Assembly: GCA_964448115.1 (NCBI GenBank)
Contig: CAYUVA010000013.1
Span: forward strand, 1 to 64,000
From: CAYUVA01 sp964448115 [NCBI: uncultured bacterium]
GTDB lineage: Bacteria > CAYUVA01
Direction of reading: 5' to 3'
DNA length: 64,000 nt
The position numbers were made by a program, and so were the translations under genes. Below, in pieces: positions 58,110 through 64,000 of the stretch (position 1 is the first letter of the stretch; each line of letters begins with the position of its first letter). Under the pieces are notes generated by a model. It saw nothing but the letters and a program-made list of their open reading frames with translations, had not been told where the DNA came from and did no database searches.

Positions 58110-60893
58110 TCAATCCCTTTCTTGATCAACGAAAAGCTCGTCCAGCTCCTCATCCTTTAGGTATGACTCGAAGTCAGCCTTGGCGACCGAGCGCAGGTAT
58201 GCCTCACCTCCGGATATGATCCCTTTTTTATACAGTTCGAGAAGCGCCTGATCCATCGTCTGCATTCCAAGCTCGGTGCTGCTTTGGATAACCGAAGGGA
58301 TCTGGTTTGCCTTATTGGAGCGTATAAGGTTAGCGATGGCAGGGGTTACCGACATCACCTCGCAGGCAGCGATCCTCCCCTTTCGATCCTTGCGCTTGAC
58401 CAATTGCTGGCAGATCACACCTTTTATTAGATCCGAGAGTATGGTCCTTATCTGTCGTTGTTGGGCTCCGGGATAGAAGTTGACCAGTCTTTCCACCGTA
58501 TTGGCTGCATCTACTGTGCTCAGGGTTGCCAGCACCAAGTGCCCGGTCTCGGCGGCGGTTATTGCCCAATAAGCGGTCTCGAAGTCCTTGATCTCACCGA
58601 CTAGTATGACATCGGGGTCTTCCCTGAGCGCAGCTCGCAAGGCTCCGGCATAAGTGCTTGTATGCATACCGATCTGTCTTTGGCTTATAATAGATCTCCG
58701 ATTGCGATGTATGATCTCGATAGGATTTTCCAGGATGATAATATTAGCCGACCGCGTGGTGTTGATGATATCGACCATAGCCGCCAGTGTGGTGGTTTTC
58801 CCGCTGCGTCCGCTACCAGCGACTATTACCATACCCCTCGGTAATGAGGCAAAGCGTTTTATCAAGGGAGGTAATCCGAGTTCCTCCAGTGATGGGATAC
58901 GATCCTGAAGCCTCCTGAAGGTCAAGCTGGTGCCATGCAGATGCCTTAATCCGCTAATTAAATATCGCTCTCCCTTTCGGGATTCGTAAGCAAGCTCGAT
59001 GAAATTGCGCTCCTTGAAGTTCGAAACCTGCTCTGGTGTAAGATTTTCCTCAAAAAATATATCCAAGAGCTTTCCACTGATGGTTGGACTTCCCATCTCG
59101 ACCAGCTCCTCCTGGATGCGCATCTTGGGAACCTGCCCCTCAATGATGAAAACCTCGCTGGCGCCCTCCTTGTTAGCAGCGGTCAAGAGGCTGTCTATCC
59201 TTCCCATGCGCATTATAGTAGAGTCATGGGGATTGTTTTTATCATTAAGAAATTTCTCCGGGGTTATCTTTACTAGTATATCGAGGATCTCGGTCCTAAG
59301 CTCCTTATCTGGCGATTTGAGCGATGCCACCAGCGAAGGCGCAGCCTGCTCGGCGTGCTCCCACATCGCACCAATAGCCTTTACTATCTCCAGTTTCGTA
59401 TGCCTTTTCTCGCTGATAAGGAATGTCTCCAGTAGCTTGACCGTCTCTGGCTCTCCGATCTGCCCCAGCGCCTTGGCAGCCACGCTTCTGAACTGCGGTT
59501 CATTTTTAAAAATATCCGAGAGCAACGCTATCGCATTACGATCTTTAAGCTTACCTAGCGCTTCTATTGCAAGCTCCCTGGTCAGCCAGTCGCCAGAATT
59601 GGCCAAGGGATACAACAGGTGTGAATATCGTTGACCATTAGCTGCCAGGATAAGCTCGATGCCGTATCGTTTAAGGATCGCATCATTTTCGTTGAGCATC
59701 TTGGCAGCCACCTTGCTAAACTTATCCGGGGCGATATCGATGATGGTATGAATGAATCGATCGAGCGTAAGATAATCGAGCCTTCGGAAGTGCTCCAGCA
59801 ACCTGTCCTCGAACATGGGGGCTTCAATCGCTTCCTGGAACTCGTTGGTGAGTTTTCTGATCTTCTCCGAGCTATTTGCCAGTATCTTGATGTACAAGCC
59901 GACAGGATCGATGCACTGCTTGAATAATAGGTTTCTGATCGAAGCCTTGATGTCATTATGGAAGGTCTCATCATCCTCCCCCAGCTTGACCAGGAAATAA
60001 GGGATCACCGAGTCGTTGCCCACTACTCCCAGGGTTCTGATCGCCCGTTTTACAAGGTGTGGCTTGGGATCGTTCAGGTATCCGACCAGAAGCTCTACCG
60101 CGCCCGGTGCGCCCCAATATCCGAGCAGCTCCAGCGCTCTCTCTCTTATATTCACCTCGCGGTCGTTGATGACTTTTTTTAGCAGGGCGAATCCCTCGGG
60201 CAGGGCGATCTTGCCCAGAGCCATCACTGCTGCATAGCGGACACTCCAGTTTTCATCATCCAGGGCTTTTCCGACTATATTTGCCGTGATGATGCTCTTG
60301 CTATGGGCAGCCAGGTTTACGGCGTGTATCTTCTCGTTTGTGTTGCCATTTTTTATGTGCGACTCAAGATAAGGCATCGTCTTTAGCACATCGAGCTTGA
60401 ACATCACCTCGAGCATCAGCCTTTTTCCGCTCTCGTTTTGCTTCTCATACTCGCGCAGTGCGTACTCAAAGATCTTTGGTGAGTTCATAAAGGCTAATAG
60501 CTTGCTAATCTCGGCAAGGTACTCTCCTTTGGTATGGAGTAGCAAGTTGATCAGGCTCAAGCATAGGTTGCGAAGCCTTGCTCTGCTTAAGATTCTTTTT
60601 ATCAGTTGGTACTCTGTGCGAGAGCCTTCGCGCACCTGTTTGGTTAATTCCTTGGCAGCATAGCTAGCATCTAGTTTACTCAGAAATAATCTTAATTCCT
60701 CGACTAGATCCTCCATGAATGCAGGCTCGGTATCTTGCAACTTTTGAGCTAGTATTGATATTAGCTTGGAAAAAGGTGGATCCGGGAACCTGAAGAATAG
60801 CTTCCTGAAGGCGAGTTTGCTTTCCTTTTCGCTCCAGTTTACCTCCAGGCAAGCTTTCTCAAACTGTTCATCCTTAGGGGTGCTTTTGAACAT
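58110..60893 (-). CDS. HEAT-repeat/PilT-like ATPase fusion with altered catalytic residues (cassette 2)
   Basis: 927 aa. HEAT-type helices cover ~1-545 (clearest 205-300 and 400-545). The PilT-like motor (565-905) has Walker A GSGRSGKT (693-700), at the same positions as in the 937-aa paralogue. The Asp box is LENPIE (721-726) instead of IEDPIE, and the His box is LSTVDA (791-796), with serine at the histidine position. Walker B LVGEIKD is recognisable. It may bind nucleotide yet hydrolyse poorly. The stand-alone PilT partner follows immediately. Confidence 0.83.
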   Translation of the reverse strand: MFKSTPKDEQFEKACLEVNWSEKESKLAFRKLFFRFPDPPFSKLISILAQKLQDTEPAFMEDLVEELRLFLSKLDASYAAKELTKQVREGSRTEYQLIKRILSRARLRNLCLSLINLLLHTKGEYLAEISKLLAFMNSPKIFEYALREYEKQNESGKRLMLEVMFKLDVLKTMPYLESHIKNGNTNEKIHAVNLAAHSKSIITANIVGKALDDENWSVRYAAVMALGKIALPEGFALLKKVINDREVNIRERALELLGYWGAPGAVELLVGYLNDPKPHLVKRAIRTLGVVGNDSVIPYFLVKLGEDDETFHNDIKASIRNLLFKQCIDPVGLYIKILANSSEKIRKLTNEFQEAIEAPMFEDRLLEHFRRLDYLTLDRFIHTIIDIAPDKFSKVAAKMLNENDAILKRYGIELILAANGQRYSHLLYPLANSGDWLTRELAIEALGKLKDRNAIALLSDIFKNEPQFRSVAAKALGQIGEPETVKLLETFLISEKRHTKLEIVKAIGAMWEHAEQAAPSLVASLKSPDKELRTEILDILVKITPEKFLNDKNNPHDSTIMRMGRIDSLLTAANKEGASEVFIIEGQVPKMRIQEELVEMGSPTISGKLLDIFFEENLTPEQVSNFKERNFIELAYESRKGERYLISGLRHLHGTSLTFRRLQDRIPSLEELGLPPLIKRFASLPRGMVIVAGSGRSGKTTTLAAMVDIINTTRSANIIILENPIEIIHRNRRSIISQRQIGMHTSTYAGALRAALREDPDVILVGEIKDFETAYWAITAAETGHLVLATLSTVDAANTVERLVNFYPGAQQRQIRTILSDLIKGVICQQLVKRKDRKGRIAACEVMSVTPAIANLIRSNKANQIPSVIQSSTELGMQTMDQALLELYKKGIISGGEAYLRSVAKADFESYLKDEELDELFVDQERD

Positions 60894-60985
60894 GCCCTCT
60901 TACTTAGCCAACTATTTTATATTAAATATAATTTCTCATCTCGTTTCAATATAACATTAACTCAGGACAATTTTCAAATATCATA

Positions 60986-61006
60986 AGGAGCAATCGATTT
61001 GCTCCT
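60986..61006. promoter_or_regulatory. perfect 8-bp inverted repeat, possible operator or hairpin
   Basis: AGGAGCAA, loop TCGAT, TTGCTCCT, 64 bp upstream of the secreted-protein start. No U-run follows, so a terminator is unlikely on the plus strand. Confidence 0.4.
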
Positions 61007-61069
61007 ATTGACCATCGGAAGTGATAATGTTAAATAAGCGAAGATGTAACTTAAATTGAGGATCTGTCT

Positions 61070-63091
61070 ATGATACCCAGCAATAAACGCTATGCTATTT
61101 TAACAATACTTCTTGTTGTTCTCTTGCCAGGCTCGATACCAGGTGTTCCGCTAAAAACCTGGCAGGAGCAACCGCTCAATATGCCCGGCGGTTGGCCGGA
61201 TCTTTACCTTGATCCTAACGGAGACCTTCATGTCATTTGCGCAGATGGTTTCGGATGGCTTTATTATAAGAAGCTACTCCTCACCCAATGGGACGGAGAG
61301 GGCGCCATCCCCTTCGATGGTTCCATACCGGTTACACCGCCTAACGCCAAGTGCGATGTGATCTTCGGCTTGCCTCATATAGTGGCTGATTCAAAGGGAA
61401 ATCCCCATATAGTCTGGGCTGCCTATGGCAGACCGCGGGTAGGTCCGGTCTATTATCAAACCCTGGTCGATGGGCAGTGGCTACCCGAGGCGGAGATCGT
61501 ATCCCGTGGAGAAACTGACTGGATAGGCTTTCCAGAGATCGGAATAGACGCAAATGATCAGCTTTATGTGGTCGCCGAGCAGGTCTATGATAAAGACTAT
61601 GATGGTTTCGGTTTTAATCAGATCATCTTCAAGTACAAGGACAAGGAAAGCGGCGATTGGTTACCGCCCGATGATAATCCCGGTGGCTTACAGATCACCA
61701 GGTTTTACTGGAATCCGCAGATCCCTGATATCGCAATCGATCCCATGGGAAACCTGCATGTCTGCTGGGAGCAACCATCCAATGAATATACAGAAATAGG
61801 TTATATATATTTCAATGGCTTTAGCTGGGACCCAATATCACTGATCGCCGACTTTGACAAATGGTGCACAAGGTCGCGAATCCTTTGCGATGCTCATGGA
61901 GATCCTTATGTTGCTGCTACGGTGATGGAAAGACAGGGAGAGGATTATTGGTTCCTAAGCGGAATCGCTTACCTTGAGCGACATGATAACCAATGGGATG
62001 GAGTTATGTTCGGTAGAAATCACGGCAATACCAACGAGTTCCGAACCGGCTTTGCCATTAATGACAATGGTCTCTTGATCACCTGGCCTGACTATGGAGA
62101 TGTGCAATACTGGTACAAGCGTTTCGATGAGCCTATCCATGAGAATATAGATAGCTTCAGTCCATCCTCGAAACAGGCTTTCACCCTAAATAGCGTGGCA
62201 GCTGCCGGGGATGGGGAGGTCTTTTATGTGGTCTGGGAGGATAGTCGCGGGGGGTTATTTTACAATATGCTTTCCGAGATATCGACCTCTGCTCCCCGAA
62301 TTATCGCTGGTGGTTATATGCAGACGCGCATCAAGTACGAAAGCGGCGGCGCCCTTGAGTTGGCTTGCATAGTTGATGACGATGTTGGACCTTATAACAT
62401 CCAGTCGGTGGAGATATTATACGATGGCATCCCTACCGGCTTGATGCTTACCGATAACACTCAATACGGCTTAGGCAAGGATTATCGCGATGGAATATGG
62501 CGATTCGAGATCCCGTTTATTCCCCCATGGACACCGTGGGGAGATTATCTTCTGGAGCTTCAGGCAACCAATCGCGATGGTCTAAAGAGCGAGATCTGGC
62601 CTTGGTGTCATATAGTCGCCGAGCAGAGTGCTCAACGGCAAGCCTTGAATCTATGGGATCTGCCTGGAATAAAGACCTTGATGGAGTTCAACTGGGAGGC
62701 TGAGTTTCTTAGATCGGTCAATGGCGCGGCGGATCTTAACTCGACCTACGATCGCTATGGACCTTTTGTGAGCCTGGCTGGCTACCTTACTGCAACCATT
62801 CCAGCAAGTGGTGGCGCTTTTTCGATGATCGCCGCCGCATCTGATGGAAATGGCGCTGAAAACTTGTCAGGGGTTGAGCTTTGCTACGCGGGGAATACAA
62901 CTGGAATATTCATGGAGGAGCTGCCGGTCGGCTTGGACTCGATGAGCAAGATATATCGATTAGACTTGGAGTTAGGGCAAGCGCCAGCCGGCGATTACCT
63001 GCTCGAACTTATAGCATACGATGAAGATGGAAACCGAAGCCTCCTCTGGCCTTACCTGAACATCGCCTCAGAGGATACATTGGGATACTAA
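61070..63091 (+). CDS. large secreted protein, propeller-like N-terminus and two C-terminal shared domains
   Basis: 673 aa, signal peptide ~1-25. Residues ~40-400 contain repeats of the form (P-I-D...G.lhVvW......yY...) about every 50-70 residues, typical of exo-alpha-sialidase-like or other beta-propellers (e.g. LPHIVADSKGNPHIVWAAYG 101-120, IAIDPMGNLHVCWEQ 221-235). Then two copies of a ~100-residue domain (409-514, 566-664), each with GGY-T start, an E-L/I-Y-G-TG core and a GDYLLEL...WP end, as in the phosphoesterase at 36643. Extracellular; function unknown. Confidence 0.65.
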   Translation: MIPSNKRYAILTILLVVLLPGSIPGVPLKTWQEQPLNMPGGWPDLYLDPNGDLHVICADGFGWLYYKKLLLTQWDGEGAIPFDGSIPVTPPNAKCDVIFGLPHIVADSKGNPHIVWAAYGRPRVGPVYYQTLVDGQWLPEAEIVSRGETDWIGFPEIGIDANDQLYVVAEQVYDKDYDGFGFNQIIFKYKDKESGDWLPPDDNPGGLQITRFYWNPQIPDIAIDPMGNLHVCWEQPSNEYTEIGYIYFNGFSWDPISLIADFDKWCTRSRILCDAHGDPYVAATVMERQGEDYWFLSGIAYLERHDNQWDGVMFGRNHGNTNEFRTGFAINDNGLLITWPDYGDVQYWYKRFDEPIHENIDSFSPSSKQAFTLNSVAAAGDGEVFYVVWEDSRGGLFYNMLSEISTSAPRIIAGGYMQTRIKYESGGALELACIVDDDVGPYNIQSVEILYDGIPTGLMLTDNTQYGLGKDYRDGIWRFEIPFIPPWTPWGDYLLELQATNRDGLKSEIWPWCHIVAEQSAQRQALNLWDLPGIKTLMEFNWEAEFLRSVNGAADLNSTYDRYGPFVSLAGYLTATIPASGGAFSMIAAASDGNGAENLSGVELCYAGNTTGIFMEELPVGLDSMSKIYRLDLELGQAPAGDYLLELIAYDEDGNRSLLWPYLNIASEDTLGY

Positions 63092-63124
63092 GACCTTGTA
63101 GATATATTTTTCTTTCTGACTCGG

Positions 63125-64000
63125 TCATTGATTCTGGTTAGATCTTCTTACAGTTATACTTTCGATGACAACGCTTGCGGTGGAGAAACGCGCCGAACGC
63201 ACTCCATAACCACCATCCTCGATTATCCAATTATTTTCAGGGTCGTTGCATGCGATAAAAGCGTGGCTGCTGCGAAATAGGTCTTTGTGGGGCATTGCAC
63301 TGCCCATTTCGACCATAAACTCGCACAGTTCGGCGCTAAGGTTCATGGTTGCCTCGTCTTTTATGGCACCGAGGATAAGAATGCCAGGGGGAGCTGTTCG
63401 CAGCGTTTGCAGCATCCTGTCCGCCTCGGCTGCATCCATGTAGATGTCAAAGGAGTAACTATCGAGCACCCGAAGATTCGCCGGGTCAAATAATATGATG
63501 TTATACCCACGCTTGTTTGGTGAGTAATCAGTTCCATCGATAGCAATAACACTGTAGTTCCCGCTGTTCATGCCAGCGCTCACTACTTGGATGTCGTGCC
63601 TGGCTGCTGCTTGCTCGATGAACATTTGCAGCAGGTTGTTGGCTCTTGTGCACAGTCTTGCTGGTACGGTGATATCAATGCTATTCGTGCCTGGTTCAAG
63701 CTCGATCTTATCATGGTTTCTACCGTTGACCTTGACCATCATGTTTGGTGGTTCGAGGATGCTTATGGTTTTCAAATGGATCTCCAGGCTGACCTCTTGC
63801 CATTTGGTGTCAGGAAGGATGATGCTGAGCAGGTCGCTCACAATAATCGCTTCATGTACCCTACCTCCAATACCAATACGGATCGGTTGATGATTCTTGT
63901 GAACAAGAAATAGCTTCCTTAAATCAGCATCGCCACTTATCTCAAGGGGATACTTCATACTTGAATAATTCAGGCGCGTCACAAGGTAGTCCTCATCGAT
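63125..64000 (-). CDS. ILEI-like domain protein, 5' end beyond the window
   Basis: The frame is open to the window edge (IDEDYLVTRLNYSS upstream of a GTG at 63982), so it is probably the C-terminal part of a longer protein. The last ~150 residues have the ILEI (interleukin-like EMT inducer/FAM3) pattern: SAGMNSGNYSVIAIDG, KRGYNIILFDP, SYSFDIYMDAAEADRML, PPGILILGAIKDEAT and a WIIEDGGYGVRSA end. The preceding ~130 residues look like a beta-sandwich. In bacteria this domain is often fused to membrane glycosyltransferases. Function unknown. Confidence 0.65.
   Translation of the reverse strand: MDEDYLVTRLNYSSMKYPLEISGDADLRKLFLVHKNHQPIRIGIGGRVHEAIIVSDLLSIILPDTKWQEVSLEIHLKTISILEPPNMMVKVNGRNHDKIELEPGTNSIDITVPARLCTRANNLLQMFIEQAAARHDIQVVSAGMNSGNYSVIAIDGTDYSPNKRGYNIILFDPANLRVLDSYSFDIYMDAAEADRMLQTLRTAPPGILILGAIKDEATMNLSAELCEFMVEMGSAMPHKDLFRSSHAFIACNDPENNWIIEDGGYGVRSARFSTASVVIESITVRRSNQNQ

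Overview
The window reads as chromosome of a Gram-negative bacterium of moderate GC, most likely from an uncultivated candidate phylum or a deltaproteobacterium-like lineage. LpxB and a TonB-dependent receptor argue for a lipid A outer membrane. Cytochrome bd plus a rubrerythrin/ferritin/peroxiredoxin cluster points to an anaerobe or microaerophile that must cope with oxygen. No phage, IS element, CRISPR array or rRNA was found, and the taxonomic placement is inference only.

Layout. 0.4-7.5 kb (+): potassium uptake trkA-trkH, a GT39-like membrane glycosyltransferase, the ms2t6A tRNA methylthiotransferase mtaB, and a TPR/membrane protein. 7.5-14.4 kb (-): a PilT-like ATPase with a HEAT-PilT fusion, then a YcjF/YcjX-like pair. 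14.5-23.4 kb: rlmB, trmN6-like methylase, nfo, a YfhO-type membrane protein, a nucleotidyltransferase, lpxB and a SpoIID-domain protein. 23.4-23.8 kb: remains of a restriction-modification system. 23.9-30.6 kb: a radical SAM/SPASM gene divergent from a Fur/PerR-type regulator with a near-consensus Fur box, followed by a co-directional oxygen-defence run (small winged-helix protein, rubrerythrin, ferritin-like protein, peroxiredoxin, ferritin, cydA, cydB). 30.6-32.0 kb: AT-rich island with a frameshifted DNA methyltransferase and small ORFs. 32.0-44.4 kb: maf, a secreted protein paired with an IPTL-CTERM metalloprotease, a second GT39-like protein, tRNA-Arg(CCT), a secreted metallophosphoesterase, a DinG-type helicase, a lipoprotein and a TonB-dependent receptor. 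44.7-47.2 kb (-): rplM-rpsI-rpsB-tsf behind a full-consensus sigma70 promoter. 47.3-51.1 kb (+): Mut7-C protein, Gfo/Idh oxidoreductase and tsaE-tsaB-tsaD for t6A synthesis. 51.4-55.0 kb (-): a four-gene membrane cluster of unknown function. 55.1-64 kb: a HicB-like relic, butyrate kinase, a second PilT/HEAT-PilT cassette, a large secreted protein, and the 3' part of a gene encoding an ILEI-like domain.

Best candidates for an undescribed system: (1) two paralogous cassettes, each a HEAT-repeat protein fused to a PilT-like motor plus a stand-alone PilT-like ATPase, with no pilin, PilB, PilC or secretin in the window; in one fusion copy catalytic-box residues are replaced. (2) The four-gene membrane cluster at 51355-54996. 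(3) A secreted protein plus IPTL-CTERM metalloprotease operon. (4) A ~100-residue secreted domain present once in the phosphoesterase and twice in the 673-aa protein.

Intergenic DNA carries a dispersed repeat with an 8-bp period (GTGATANN) joined to AACCACAAAGGCAC-type arms, and a two-hairpin element bounded by (G)TAGGG and CCCCTAC.
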